From positions 1 through 57,426 of the forward strand of contig CAJFRA010000011.1 of the NCBI GenBank assembly GCA_904419295.1: DNA of 57,426 nucleotides, read 5' to 3'. Source of the stretch: Candidatus Pseudobutyricicoccus lothianensis (GTDB lineage: Bacteria > Bacillota > Clostridia > Oscillospirales > Butyricicoccaceae). The notes below the pieces were generated by a model. The model was not told where the DNA came from, searched no databases, and was given only the letters and a program-made list of their open reading frames with translations. Of the stretch, positions 7,067 to 16,276 are shown in pieces; within the stretch, counting starts at the first letter, position 1, and each line of letters begins with the position of its first letter. The position numbers and the translations under genes were made by a program.

Positions 7067-8992
7067 TTATTTTTCCGGCTCACAGCGGATGGAAATGACA
7101 TCGCGTGGGTAGATCTGCTGGGTAAATGCGCCAGGCTCGCCATTGACCAACAAGGTCACCGGCCGGTCCAGATGCTTAAAATCCAACTGCGTGTATTCCA
7201 GCAGATCCATCAGGTAATAGGGGGCGCCATCGGGCTTGGGCTGCAGCGCCAACGGCCTGTCGTTGAACATGATGTGCAGCGCCGGTACTGGCCTGGGCTC
7301 AGGCACCTCAGCGGCTGGTTCCTGTTTGGGCGCCTGCTCTTCCGGCTGCCCGGCCGGCTCCTCTGCCAAAGCGGCAGCCGCCTCTTGTGCCACCTGGTCT
7401 GGCTTCCGCACTGTCATAGTCGTAACGGCATCCCCGTTGCGCAGCGGCGTTTCCAGCGGGACCGCCTGGCCGTTGACCCAGGCTTTTCCCTGGAAATCTT
7501 CCCCCAGCAGCTGGCCCAAGGTGCGGGCAGCTGCCTGCCCGGGCTGAGCCGGGGTAAACTCGATCTTGTCCCCGGCGTGGACGGTGGCCGTGGGTGCCGC
7601 ATCCTTTCCGTTGAGCCGCAGCTCTGCGGGAACGGCCGGTTCCCCCCGGAATACCATCCGCTTGCCATCCCACTGGATGGTCAGATTCTCGCCGGTGCGG
7701 CCGATCAGATCCCCATACGTGTAGCCGTTCATCAACAAGATATCCAATATGCGCAGCATGCCGCTACGGAACAATTTGGCGTTGGCGCCGTTGAGGGTGA
7801 CGACACAGCTGTCGCTCACAAGGCCCAGGCCCGCCGACACGGCGATGCCCAGCGGCGTGGCATAGGCCGGGTTATTCAGGTCGTATTCATCGGAAAAAGC
7901 GGTTTTTTGGTAGTTGTTCCCCGCCACGGCCACCCGGCGCTCATCCATGCCCAATGCCTGTGCCATCATGGGGCGCAGGCCTGCCAGTTTGCTGCCGCCA
8001 CCGGCCAAAAACAGGGCGGAAGGCGGCGTGCCGCCGTTGACTGCCAGCACTTCTTCCGCGATCTTCTGGACCAGCTGAGCGGTCGCACCGGCGGCGGCCT
8101 CTTGGATCTGGGCTCCGGTGGCGCTCTGCTCCAGCCCCAGGATATCGGTGAAAACCACCGGTTCCCGGCTTTCCAAGCTGGTTTTCAGCCGTTCCGCCGT
8201 GTGGAAATCCACCAAAAAGGCGTTCATCAGCGCCTCGGTGATCTCGTCGCCTGCCACTGTGGCCATGGTATAGCCCACTACGCTGCCCTCCCGGCAGACG
8301 GCGATGTCCGAAGTGCCGGCGCCGATGTCCACCAACACCAGGTTCAGCAGGCGCAATTCCGCTGGGATGGCCGCGTTCATGGCCGCGATGGGCTCCAGCG
8401 TCAGGCTGGCCACTTCCAGCCCGGCCCGGTTCATCACTGCATACAGGCTTTCCACCACTTCGCTGGGCAGGAATGTGGCCACCACTTGTGCTTCCAGCTC
8501 TTGGCCCTTATGGCCCCGCAGCGTGGAAAGGGGATAGTGATCCAGCTGGTATTGCCGGACCGTGTACCCCACCAAAAAGAACCGCCGCGCCTCCTGGTCC
8601 TCTGCCAGCTGCGCCTCCGCCTCGGATACTGCGCCAGCCTCCAGGCGGCTGACCAGTGCGTCGTCCACCCGCTGCACTTGGGGCAGTTCCAGCCGGAAGC
8701 TGGCCTGCTCGGTGCGCAGGGCGCGCCCCGCTGCGGCGACACAGACCCGGGTCAGGCGCCGGCCCATCTTCTCTTCCAGCCGGCTGGTGACCACCCGGGC
8801 CACCCGGGCCACCTGGTCGATGTCCTCGATCTGCCCATCCAGCATGGCCCGTTTGCCGTGCTCTTCTGCATCGATGGCCAGCACCTGGAAGCGGTCGCCC
8901 ACCGCCTTGCCCAGCATGCCGATGATGCTGCGCGTGCCGATGTCCAAGGCAAAGATCAGGTCTTGTTCCTGCTCTTGTTTTTGTCTTTCCAT
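7067..8992 (-). CDS. FtsA/PilM-like actin-fold ATPase with C-terminal extension
   Basis: A 641-residue protein of the FtsA/MreB-like ATPase superfamily. The N-terminal ~400 residues hold the fold: LIFALDIGTRSI (about 12-23, phosphate 1), VLVDIGAGTSDIAV (about 213-226, phosphate 2) and LFLAGGGSKLAG (about 340, adenosine motif). FtsA tethers FtsZ to the membrane, but no C-terminal amphipathic helix is obvious. Instead residues ~410-641 form an extension with an alanine/proline/glutamate-rich linker (about 540-580) and two possible small beta domains. It is much longer than FtsA (~420). Its neighbours are a chemoreceptor and a lipoprotein rather than ftsZ, so this is probably a second, divergent paralogue and not the housekeeping divisome FtsA. 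GGGAGAG precedes the ATG. Confidence 0.75.
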   Translation of the reverse strand: MERQKQEQEQDLIFALDIGTRSIIGMLGKAVGDRFQVLAIDAEEHGKRAMLDGQIEDIDQVARVARVVTSRLEEKMGRRLTRVCVAAAGRALRTEQASFRLELPQVQRVDDALVSRLEAGAVSEAEAQLAEDQEARRFFLVGYTVRQYQLDHYPLSTLRGHKGQELEAQVVATFLPSEVVESLYAVMNRAGLEVASLTLEPIAAMNAAIPAELRLLNLVLVDIGAGTSDIAVCREGSVVGYTMATVAGDEITEALMNAFLVDFHTAERLKTSLESREPVVFTDILGLEQSATGAQIQEAAAGATAQLVQKIAEEVLAVNGGTPPSALFLAGGGSKLAGLRPMMAQALGMDERRVAVAGNNYQKTAFSDEYDLNNPAYATPLGIAVSAGLGLVSDSCVVTLNGANAKLFRSGMLRILDILLMNGYTYGDLIGRTGENLTIQWDGKRMVFRGEPAVPAELRLNGKDAAPTATVHAGDKIEFTPAQPGQAAARTLGQLLGEDFQGKAWVNGQAVPLETPLRNGDAVTTMTVRKPDQVAQEAAAALAEEPAGQPEEQAPKQEPAAEVPEPRPVPALHIMFNDRPLALQPKPDGAPYYLMDLLEYTQLDFKHLDRPVTLLVNGEPGAFTQQIYPRDVISIRCEPEK

Positions 8993-9056
8993 GGTGGTCT
9001 CTCCCTTCCGCTGACCCGGGCATCCGCCGCCCCTTCAGCCCCGCATAATCGGCCCC

Positions 9057-9083
9057 GGGCCTGCCGCGAAACCGGGCAGGCCC
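9057..9083 (-). terminator. Possible hairpin after the chemoreceptor gene
   Basis: A 9-bp perfect stem (GGGCCTGCC with GGCAGGCCC, 9-base loop) just downstream of the chemoreceptor stop. There is no U-tract, so it may act only as a weak terminator or a 3' stabiliser. Confidence 0.3.
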
Positions 9084-9096
9084 AAGGTCTGGTGCA

Positions 9097-10923
9097 TCAA
9101 TATTTCGAGAACGGGTTGGCCGCAGCTGTCTCCAGCCCGCCGGTCCCTTCTTCCTGGTATTCCTGTCTGACCATCGGATCCGGTGTGGCGGACAGCGGCT
9201 GCTGCCCCAGCCCCTGGGAAGCCGGCTGGGCCAGTTGGAAGTTGGCCAAGATCTGGCGCATCAGCGCCGCCTGAGACGACAGCTCTTCGCTGGCTGCAGC
9301 CGATTCCTCGCTGGTGGCAGAGTTCGTCTGCACCACAGCGGAGATCTGGTCGATGCCTTCGGTCACCTGGGCGATGGACTCCGCTTCCTGCTCCATCACG
9401 CCGGATATCTCGACAACGCTGCTGACCGACTTGCCCGCCAATGCCTCCACCTCTTTGAGCATGTTGGAGACAGTGTCTACGATCTGGCTGCCATTGCTCA
9501 CCGACTGAATGGAGTTCTCAATGAGTTCCTTGGTGGCCTTGGCCGCTTGGTCCGACTTAGAAGCCAGATTGCGCACTTCATCTGCCACAACGGCGAAGCC
9601 CTTGCCGGCCGTACCGGCCCGGGCGGCCTCCACAGCGGCGTTCAGCGCCAGGATGTTAGTCTGGAAGGCGATGTTTTCGATGGTGCCGATGATCTTGGAG
9701 ATCTCATCCGAAGAGTGGGTGATGTCGCTCATGGCCGATACCATCTGGTCCATATACGTCATGCACTCGCCCAGCTTCTGGCCCGCCTGCTCCGAATTGC
9801 TGCGGGATTGCTGTGCATCCTGGGCGTTGCTTTGTGCCCCCTTGGAGATCTCATCGATGGTGGCAGACAGCTCTTCCACCGCACTGGCCTGCTCTGTGGC
9901 GCCCTGGGCCAATGCCTGGGCGCTGTTGGAGACCTGCTCGGCGCCGGCTGCCACTTGTTCGGCACTCTGGCGGATCTGGCCCAATGTATCGCTCAAATTG
10001 GTGTTGATGTTGCGCAGGGAATTGACCAGGGAAGCAAAGTCCCCTTTATACATATTCACATCCTTGGAGTGGACGTCGAAATTCCCTTTGGCCATTTCGC
10101 CCAGCAGGTAATCGATGTCGTTGATCATGCTGGTCAAGCTGGCCACGATGCTGCGGGTGGAATCTGCCAGTTCCCCGGTTTCATCCTGGCTGACATAGGC
10201 CGGCACTTCCGTTTGCAGATCGCCTTCGGCCAGCTGGCGCAGGCGCTTGCTGCACTGCTGCATCGGGGTCGCAATGTCTCTGGAAAGCTTTGTGCTGCAC
10301 AAGAGCGCCATGAGGACTGCTACCACCAGCAAAACAACGATGCTGACGATCGCTACAGTGGAATTGCGGGAAAGCGTAGCGGCCAGCGCATCGCCGGTGG
10401 TCACTTTATCCTCCATCACCGCTCCCATACCGTCGTACACTTCGGTGTACAGAGGGTCTAGCTCTTCCACCAGCTGCTCTTGCAGTGCCTGGAGCCCTGC
10501 GCTGTCAGTGGCGCTGCCTGCCCGGTCCAGCAGCTGCTGAACCGTTTGCTGGTATTGCCCCCAGGCATCCCGCGCCTGCTGGAAGGTATCCTTTGTCTGC
10601 TGGCTCACCAGCTCACTTTCCACAACATCAAAGTAGCTGTCTACTTCTTGGCTCCACTTCTCTATGTTGCTTTCGGCAGCCTGCCGGTCTTCTGCATTCT
10701 GGTAGCTGATGGCGTCATGCACATTGCCGTCCACCCGGCAAAAGGCCGCCAGCAACTCTCCCACGTCACCCTGGGCGAAACCATACCGGTTCAGCGCGTC
10801 ATTGTATTGGGAGGTGATGCTGCGCATCATCACAATACTGACGATACCGATGATACACCCCAGCAGCGCGATGATACTGCATGATGTCAACAATTTTTTT
10901 CGGATACTCATGTTCTTGAGCAT
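9097..10923 (-). CDS. Methyl-accepting chemotaxis protein
   Basis: A 608-residue membrane chemoreceptor. TM1 is at about 15-35, followed by a periplasmic-side four-helix-bundle sensor (about 36-185), TM2 (about 187-208, [19 protein letters not shown]), a HAMP domain (about 210-265) and a long coiled-coil signalling domain. The hairpin tip that binds CheA and CheW is the conserved stretch [20 protein letters not shown] followed by [15 protein letters not shown]. There is no C-terminal pentapeptide tether for CheR. The four-helix sensor does not predict a ligand. GGAGGG lies seven bases before the ATG. cheA and cheW are not in this window. Confidence 0.92.
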   Translation of the reverse strand: MLKNMSIRKKLLTSCSIIALLGCIIGIVSIVMMRSITSQYNDALNRYGFAQGDVGELLAAFCRVDGNVHDAISYQNAEDRQAAESNIEKWSQEVDSYFDVVESELVSQQTKDTFQQARDAWGQYQQTVQQLLDRAGSATDSAGLQALQEQLVEELDPLYTEVYDGMGAVMEDKVTTGDALAATLSRNSTVAIVSIVVLLVVAVLMALLCSTKLSRDIATPMQQCSKRLRQLAEGDLQTEVPAYVSQDETGELADSTRSIVASLTSMINDIDYLLGEMAKGNFDVHSKDVNMYKGDFASLVNSLRNINTNLSDTLGQIRQSAEQVAAGAEQVSNSAQALAQGATEQASAVEELSATIDEISKGAQSNAQDAQQSRSNSEQAGQKLGECMTYMDQMVSAMSDITHSSDEISKIIGTIENIAFQTNILALNAAVEAARAGTAGKGFAVVADEVRNLASKSDQAAKATKELIENSIQSVSNGSQIVDTVSNMLKEVEALAGKSVSSVVEISGVMEQEAESIAQVTEGIDQISAVVQTNSATSEESAAASEELSSQAALMRQILANFQLAQPASQGLGQQPLSATPDPMVRQEYQEEGTGGLETAAANPFSKY

Positions 10924-10995
10924 TGGTATGCCCTCCTAAAATCAATTCATTCTCATAATGTGGAACATCTATTTTAACCAGCATCCGCTGAATAC

Positions 10996-11700
10996 TCACC
11001 CTACAATGTCGCCATAGCGCCCTTTGGGCACATCGCCAAAGATCCGGCCGTCCACCAGCGTCACCACCCGGCGCCGCATGATATTGACCATCTCGCTGGC
11101 ATGGGTGGCCATCAAGATGGTAGTGCCCTGCCGGTTCAGCTCGATCAGCAGCTGGAAGATATCCCAGGTGGTGTCCGGATCCAGGTTGGCAGTCACCTCA
11201 TCTAAGATCAGTATGGGCGGGCTGTTGATCAAAGCCCGGGCCAATTCCACCCGCCGGCTCTCGCCAATGGAGAGTTCGCCCGGGTACCGGTCTTCCACAT
11301 TGGGCATGCCTACCACCCCCAGCGCTTTCTGGATGCGCTGCTTCATGCGGCGCTGGTCGGTATGGCCTACCCGCACGGCCACTGCCAAATTTTCATACAC
11401 CGTCCGCTTGCGGATCAGCATAGGCTCCTGCCACACCTGGCCAAAGGTCAGATAGACCCGGTGGCGGCGCCAGGCGGGCACCCGGGCCAAGTTCATTTCG
11501 TTGAGGTATACCACGCCCTGGTCCGGCTTCAGCTCTCCGGTGACCAACTTGAGCAAAGTGCTCTTGCCTGCCCCGCTGCTGCCCACCAAAAAGACGAACT
11601 CCCCCTGCTCCACTTGCAGGCTGGCTTCATCCACTGCCGCGTGGGTCCGCCCTTCCCATTTAAAAAACTTTGTGGCTTTTTCCAATCGGATCGTGGGCAT
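10996..11700 (-). CDS. FtsE-like ABC transporter ATP-binding protein
   Basis: A 234-residue ABC ATPase. Walker A is GSSGAGKST (40-48), the Q-loop region FGQVWQEP (about 86-93), the signature LSIGE (143-147), Walker B ILILDE (163-168) and switch His200. Overall similarity is to FtsE, which with FtsX controls cell-wall hydrolases, but the helical region departs from FtsE (the Q-loop motif is unusual) and no FtsX or other permease gene is adjacent. ATG 11700 has GGAGAAAGG upstream; a longer frame to 11829 would overlap the divergent peptidase gene and lacks such a site. It is the first gene of the leftward run that continues with the chemoreceptor. Confidence 0.8.
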   Translation of the reverse strand: MPTIRLEKATKFFKWEGRTHAAVDEASLQVEQGEFVFLVGSSGAGKSTLLKLVTGELKPDQGVVYLNEMNLARVPAWRRHRVYLTFGQVWQEPMLIRKRTVYENLAVAVRVGHTDQRRMKQRIQKALGVVGMPNVEDRYPGELSIGESRRVELARALINSPPILILDEVTANLDPDTTWDIFQLLIELNRQGTTILMATHASEMVNIMRRRVVTLVDGRIFGDVPKGRYGDIVG

Positions 11701-11735
11701 GTGGCCTTTCTCCTTTGTCCAATGCCGGTCTTCCC

Positions 11736-11765
11736 TTGGCAGGCGGCCGGCAAGTATGCTATACT
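11736..11765 (+). promoter_or_regulatory. Sigma-A promoter of the C39-like peptidase gene
   Basis: TTGGCA (11736-11741) and TATACT (11760-11765) are separated by 18 bp, with the start codon 45 bp further on. The motif lies in the divergent gap shared with the FtsE-like gene. Confidence 0.6.
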
Positions 11766-11810
11766 GCAAATAATCAATCCCCGGGCCTTTTCGGGGGAAA
11801 GGTGCTTGCC

Positions 11811-12692
11811 ATGAAACCAAAGCAAACAAATAAGAAGCGCCGGTGGCCCCGCACGGTTTTCTTTCTGGTGCTGGCCCTGGTGTGTATAGGCGGCGCAGAG
11901 CTGCTGGTGTGCCGCTGGATGGACCCGGCCCTGTATGCCCGTCTGACGGCCCCCGTGCGCCAGTGGTGGGGCCAAGCCTCTGCTTTTGTAGGCCAGGCCA
12001 TAGAAGATGTGGGCCGGAGCCTGCAAGACATCCGCCCCCCTGAGCCTGCCGAACCAGACACAGTGGAAGACCAATCTGCCAGCGAACCGGCCATCGCTCC
12101 CACTCAGCCCCCGGCAGACCCGGCGGTCACCACGCTCGTGGAACGGGAGGGGCGTCAAGTCTTGACCGGCGGCGTAGTGGATGTGATCTACTACCAGCAG
12201 AGCGCGCCAGAATGGGCGGACAAGCCCTATGGCCGTGATTCCATCGGCCGGTACGGCTGCGGTCCTACGGCTATGGCCATGGCCGTCTCCAGTCTCACCG
12301 GGCAGGCCGTGGACCCGGCCCAAATGGCCCAATGGGCCGTGGACCAGGGCTGCTGGGCCCCCGGCAGCGGCTCACGCCACTCCATCGTAAACAAAGCCGG
12401 CGAAAGCTATGGCTTTTCTGTCCGCTCTTTTCTGCCCCAAGATGCCGACGATCTGCTGCAGCAGCTGGCTTCCGGCAAGATCATGGTGGCGCTGATGAGC
12501 AAAGGCCATTTCACCCAAAAAGGCCACTTTATCCTGCTGCGGGGCGCCACGCTGGATGGCCAGGTGCTGGTGGCCGACCCCAACAGCCCTGAGCGGAGCT
12601 TGATGGCCTGGGATCCCCAGATCATCCTGGACGAACTGTCCGCCAGCCGGGATTCCGGCGCACCGCTGTGGCTGCTTTCCCCGGCTTCCTAA
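11811..12692 (+). CDS. Membrane-anchored C39-like cysteine peptidase
   Basis: A 293-residue protein with a basic start, one membrane segment (about 15-33), a proline-rich linker (about 74-105) and an outside C39/papain-like domain (about 118-290). The catalytic Cys is Cys150 in RYGCGPTAMAMAVS, and the His is His239 in KGHFILLRG, followed by DPNS (256-259) that supplies the third residue. C39-type domains cleave peptides or wall-linked substrates; here it would act on the outer face of the membrane. The ATG at 11811 follows GGGGAAAGG. It is transcribed alone, divergently from the FtsE-like gene. The substrate is unknown and no bacteriocin or export genes are adjacent. Confidence 0.8.
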   Translation: MKPKQTNKKRRWPRTVFFLVLALVCIGGAELLVCRWMDPALYARLTAPVRQWWGQASAFVGQAIEDVGRSLQDIRPPEPAEPDTVEDQSASEPAIAPTQPPADPAVTTLVEREGRQVLTGGVVDVIYYQQSAPEWADKPYGRDSIGRYGCGPTAMAMAVSSLTGQAVDPAQMAQWAVDQGCWAPGSGSRHSIVNKAGESYGFSVRSFLPQDADDLLQQLASGKIMVALMSKGHFTQKGHFILLRGATLDGQVLVADPNSPERSLMAWDPQIILDELSASRDSGAPLWLLSPAS

Positions 12693-12699
12693 TGGAAGC

Positions 12700-12744
12700 G
12701 CCGGAAACGGCGATCTTCCCTGGCGGAAGACCGCCGTTTCCGGC
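12700..12744. repeat. Long perfect-type hairpin 3' of the peptidase gene
   Basis: Two 20-base arms (19 of 20 paired) with a 5-base loop, beginning 7 bp after the peptidase stop. No U-tract follows on either strand, so it is more likely an mRNA-stabilising structure or processing site than the terminator, which lies 50 bp further on. Confidence 0.5.
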
Positions 12745-12795
12745 AGGCGAGCCGCCCGGCAAGTCCCTGCCGCTGCTGCGGCGTCACAACAGCAC

Positions 12796-12836
12796 CCCCG
12801 CCGCAACGGTCCACACCATCGCGGCGGGGCGTTTTT
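12796..12836 (+). terminator. Rho-independent terminator of the peptidase gene
   Basis: CCCCGCCGC and GCGGCGGGG form a 9-bp GC stem followed by CGTTTTT. The T-run overlaps the stop codon region of the convergent flagellar chaperone gene, so the two units end back to back. Confidence 0.75.
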
Positions 12837-13227
12837 ATGGCTCTTGATAATAAGATGCTTTGCCACCCAGCCGTTGGCTCAAGCGGCGGTCCTGCTCCAC
12901 CACTTTTTCCAGCAAACGCCGGTTGGTGGCAATTTGCTCCGCCAGGGGCTGCTCTGCCGGTCCGGCTGGCGCGCCGCCTTGCAGCAAAGCCCGCAGGCGG
13001 GCGGCATCCTCGCCGCCCAGGGCGATCTGCCGTTCCAGCAGGCGGCCCTGGGCGTCTTGTATCACGTCGATAGGCTCTTGCCGCATGGTCAGCAGCATAC
13101 GCACCGAAACTTGGTCTTGCCGGTCCAGCGCCTCTGCCAGCTGGCGTGTCAAATCCTGGACTTCGTTTAAGCTGTTGTAGATCTTTTTTTCCAGCATCAA
13201 CAGATCCATCAGATCATTCTGCTGCAT
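12835..13227 (-). CDS. FliT/FlgN-like flagellar export chaperone (putative)
   Basis: A 130-residue, almost wholly helical protein with a long coiled-coil pattern, including QVSVRMLLTMRQEPID (about 39-54), a stretch seen in FlgN/FliT-like proteins of Clostridia. It lies 8 bp after fliS in the unit fliD-fliS-this gene, the usual place of FliT, which chaperones the cap protein FliD (FlgN serves the hook-junction proteins). Assignment rests mainly on position and helical character. The ribosome binding site (AGGGG) is modest. Confidence 0.65.
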   Translation of the reverse strand: MQQNDLMDLLMLEKKIYNSLNEVQDLTRQLAEALDRQDQVSVRMLLTMRQEPIDVIQDAQGRLLERQIALGGEDAARLRALLQGGAPAGPAEQPLAEQIATNRRLLEKVVEQDRRLSQRLGGKASYYQEP

Positions 13228-13235
13228 AGGCGCCC

Positions 13236-13613
13236 CTATCTCTCATTGCCCGCCTGCTTGGAAGCGGTGCGGAATGTGTCGCGCAAGTCAGCCAGCATGG
13301 GTTTGACCCGCTGCAATTCTTTGCGGTTGCGCCCCACTTTTACCCGGTTGAGCTCATAGCCGAAGTATTCGTACAGCCGGCTGAGTTCTGCGCTGATGGG
13401 GTACTGGCGGTCCAATGTGTCATCTAAATACCGGATGATCTCCAGGCAGCGGTCAATGGAAGCTTCAAACAAGGGGTAATCCTGTTTGTCTAGGGCCAAT
13501 TCTGCCCGCGTGGCCCGCTTGACCAACTCGTCATAGAGCAACAGCAGCAATTCTCCCTGGGTCATGGTATTGATGGATTGCTCTTTGTATTGTTGATATC
13601 CTCTGGCATCCAT
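13236..13613 (-). CDS. fliS: Flagellin chaperone FliS
   Basis: A 125-residue helical protein. The start GYQQYKEQSINTMTQGELLLLLYDEL is the FliS hallmark, with the LLYDELVK helix at about 25-35. FliS binds the C-terminus of unexported flagellin in the cytoplasm and prevents early polymerisation; in Bacillus it also affects the FliW-CsrA switch. Length and helix pattern match the family. It sits 30 bp behind fliD, and the flagellin gene it serves starts at 56065. Confidence 0.93.
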   Translation of the reverse strand: MDARGYQQYKEQSINTMTQGELLLLLYDELVKRATRAELALDKQDYPLFEASIDRCLEIIRYLDDTLDRQYPISAELSRLYEYFGYELNRVKVGRNRKELQRVKPMLADLRDTFRTASKQAGNER

Positions 13614-13642
13614 GTTCAGACACCGATCCCTTTCTCAAACGA

Positions 13643-16108
13643 TTATTGGTAGCCGCCCATCAGGCCAGACAGGCTGGCGCTTTGGGAATTCATTTGCTGG
13701 ATCAGCACTTCCAACTGGGTAAACTGGCTGGTGTAGCGGTCCACCTGGTCGGAAAGTTTTGTCTCCCACCGTTCAATTTGGTCATCAATGTTGTCCATCA
13801 TATCCTGGATATAGTTATCCAAAATAGAAGTCGGCGCCCGGGAAGAGCCGGCCTTTTCGATCAGGATGCCCTTTGTGGCGCCTGTGGTGGAGGCGTACCG
13901 GTCCAGGGTGGTCTTCAGCCGTGTCATCAGGCCATCGGTGGCGGAACCATTTTCCTGGCTCTTGGTAAATGCATCTTTCACCTTGTCCGGGTTGGAGCTC
14001 AGCGCTTCCCGCAGCTTGCTCTCATCCAGGGTCAGAGTGGTCATGCCGTCATCGTAGCTGGTGTTGATGCCGATGCTGCGCAGCGTGGCGCCGTCCGTGC
14101 CCGAAGGGGTGATGGCGGAAAGCAGGCCGCTGTACAAAGAGGAAAGGTCGCTGTCGGCAAACAGCAGGCCCTGCTTGGCTTTTTCCTCATAATTTTTAAT
14201 GGCCTCGTCGCTCATGTCTGCCATGTCTTCATCGGTCAGCGGTTCATAGCTGCCGCCGTTGGATCTTTGGGCAGGCATGGTACCATAGGCGTCTTTGATG
14301 GCCTTGGCCATCTTGTTGTAGTCTTCCACCATGCCCTTGATGGCGTCCACGATGGTGTCGGCATCGGATGTTGTGGTAAAGCTGACTGCTTCGGTATCCT
14401 GCACCAGGTTGTCGCCTTCATAGCCGAAGGTGCCCTTTAGGGTGACGGACATACCGTCTACGTCGAAGGTATTGCTGCTGCGGGTCACTTCCACCGCAGA
14501 ACCGTTGACCGTCATGGTCAAGATGGCGTCTTTGCCCTCTTCCATCTTGCCGTTGTCCTTTTCGCCCACAAACAGGGCTTTGGCCAGGTCGCCACCGAAT
14601 TCAACTTTTCCAGATGCGCCCGTCTCTTCGGCAGTGAAGACAAATTGGTTCGTCACCTTGGAATAGCTGACATTAACTCCCGCTTCGGTGTCGTTGTTGA
14701 CGTCCAACATCACGGTCTCCAGCGCCGTATCCCGGGTGTAGGTGCCAACCGTCTTGCCGTTGATGGTCAGGTCGTAGCCATACAAAGCCTTGCCGTCTTC
14801 GCCCAGGCGCACACCGTTTTCATCCACTTTGTTCCCGTTTCGGTCCAGATAAGTGCCGTCTTTTTGCTCGATGGGGTCGCCTTCTCCCATGAGGAGCTTG
14901 CCGGTCAGTGTGACGCCGTTGATGGTCATGGTCTCTACATCTTGGCCATCGACCTGGGTGGTGCCAAAGGTGGCAAATTTGCCCAAATTCTTGCTGGTGT
15001 CCACATAGTTGGTCAAGGAGCTGCCTTCAATGCCCAATTTGTCGCCTACAGAGGAAGAGATCTGCAACGTGGAATTTGCCTGAGCTTTAAACTGTAGTTT
15101 TCCATCGTCGCTCAGCTTCACTTCCACTTTACCAGCGCCGAACTTGTCGGCAATGGCTTCATTCAGGGCTTCGGCGTATCCTGTGTTTGTCGTAGTTCCC
15201 TTCTCGTATTCCGGCAGCGTGATGCTCTTTTTCACGCCGTCCAGCGTGATATCAATGGTCTTGCCCGACAGGTATTCGCCCACCGTGCCCTGGCTCTCAT
15301 ACAGTGCCTTGTCGCCCACATCGATGGACTTGGCGTCGTCCCCCGGCTGGATGCCCAGGGTGGTCTTGATATCGCCGCTGGCACTGCTGATGAACACGCT
15401 GTTGTTGCTCTGTGCATCTTCAAAGGTGATCTGGCCGTTTTCCACCTTCACATCGATCAATTCGTTGGCAGGCTTCGAATCGCCGTCGGCGGTGGTCAAT
15501 TTCTGCTCGCCCAGCTTCTTCTCGATGGCCTGGGCCAGCTCCTCCGCCGATTTATAAACTTCCGTTTCGTCAAAATCGATGCTCACAGTCTTGTTGCCCC
15601 GGGTAAAAGTAAGGGAGCCCGAGACTTTGCTCAGTTCCATGTCTGCACCCAAATTCAAGGCATTGTCTGCCGTGATCCAGCCGTCTTGCCCCTGGGCCAG
15701 ATTGCTGGCGCCCGAGACATACTTTGCCGCCGTGGCCAACTGCTTGACCCCGTTGATCTGGACCTCACTGCTGCTCTTGCCGGTGGCGCTGACCTTTTCC
15801 GCATTGGCGCCGTTGGCAATGGTGGTGACCGCCTTGGTGAAAAAGCTAGAGCTGAGCAAGTTCGTGCTGGATGTATAGGAGGTGTATTTTTGAGTAAAAT
15901 CCACCATCAGGTCGATGATGTTGCGATAAGCCTCCTGTTTCCACTCCCATGTGGTGCGCTTTTGCTGCAGGGAAGTGATCTTGGCTTTGGTGCCGCTGAC
16001 CATGTTTTCGATCATGCTCTCGGTATCCAAGCCGCTGGCCAGGCCGCTGAGCACATTCCGGTTGCCATAAAGGCTGCTGGTACTACTCAAACTGCTGACA
16101 GATGACAT
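13643..16108 (-). CDS. fliD: Filament cap protein FliD, with large insert
   Basis: An 821-residue cap protein, which forms the pentameric plug at the filament tip under which flagellin folds. The N-terminal coiled coil is clear (LSGLASGLDTESMIENMV followed by KITSLQQKRTTWEWKQEAYR, about 18-65), and the C-terminal coiled coil with IERWETKLSDQVDRYTSQF ends the chain (about 770-815). Typical FliD has 450 to 550 residues; the extra ~300 lie in the middle, rich in beta-type, Asp/Gly-rich sequence (for example a stretch around 410-450 with repeated DGTYLDRNGN-type turns), which would be surface-exposed on the cap. GGAGAG lies eight bases before the ATG. It heads the fliD-fliS-fliT-like unit. Confidence 0.9.
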   Translation of the reverse strand: MSSVSSLSSTSSLYGNRNVLSGLASGLDTESMIENMVSGTKAKITSLQQKRTTWEWKQEAYRNIIDLMVDFTQKYTSYTSSTNLLSSSFFTKAVTTIANGANAEKVSATGKSSSEVQINGVKQLATAAKYVSGASNLAQGQDGWITADNALNLGADMELSKVSGSLTFTRGNKTVSIDFDETEVYKSAEELAQAIEKKLGEQKLTTADGDSKPANELIDVKVENGQITFEDAQSNNSVFISSASGDIKTTLGIQPGDDAKSIDVGDKALYESQGTVGEYLSGKTIDITLDGVKKSITLPEYEKGTTTNTGYAEALNEAIADKFGAGKVEVKLSDDGKLQFKAQANSTLQISSSVGDKLGIEGSSLTNYVDTSKNLGKFATFGTTQVDGQDVETMTINGVTLTGKLLMGEGDPIEQKDGTYLDRNGNKVDENGVRLGEDGKALYGYDLTINGKTVGTYTRDTALETVMLDVNNDTEAGVNVSYSKVTNQFVFTAEETGASGKVEFGGDLAKALFVGEKDNGKMEEGKDAILTMTVNGSAVEVTRSSNTFDVDGMSVTLKGTFGYEGDNLVQDTEAVSFTTTSDADTIVDAIKGMVEDYNKMAKAIKDAYGTMPAQRSNGGSYEPLTDEDMADMSDEAIKNYEEKAKQGLLFADSDLSSLYSGLLSAITPSGTDGATLRSIGINTSYDDGMTTLTLDESKLREALSSNPDKVKDAFTKSQENGSATDGLMTRLKTTLDRYASTTGATKGILIEKAGSSRAPTSILDNYIQDMMDNIDDQIERWETKLSDQVDRYTSQFTQLEVLIQQMNSQSASLSGLMGGYQ

Positions 16109-16276
16109 AACTGCGTCTCTCCTTTCCGCATCGCAGCCAGGCGGAAATGCCTCGCCGCGTTGTATAGGCTGAAAATTTGTATGATAAATTTCATAATCTC
16201 CTCTGTCTTTTTTATCGACACGTAGTATAATAAAAATAAGACTTACACCAGATATTTTGCCTAAGGAGGAATCGAA
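16109..16276. promoter_or_regulatory. Divergent control region between fliD and parA
   Basis: This AT-rich 168-bp gap separates fliD (minus) and parA (plus). On the plus strand TATAAT at 16226-16231, 46 bp before the parA start, is a good -10 box but has no clear -35. On the minus strand GTCGATAA (16219-16212) resembles the sigma-28 -10 element, which would suit fliD, but a matching TAAA at the right spacing was not found. Confidence 0.35.

Noticed and set aside
12700..12744. The 20-bp hairpin as the peptidase gene's terminator
   Set aside because: It has no T-run; the stem at 12796-12829 with CGTTTTT is the better terminator.
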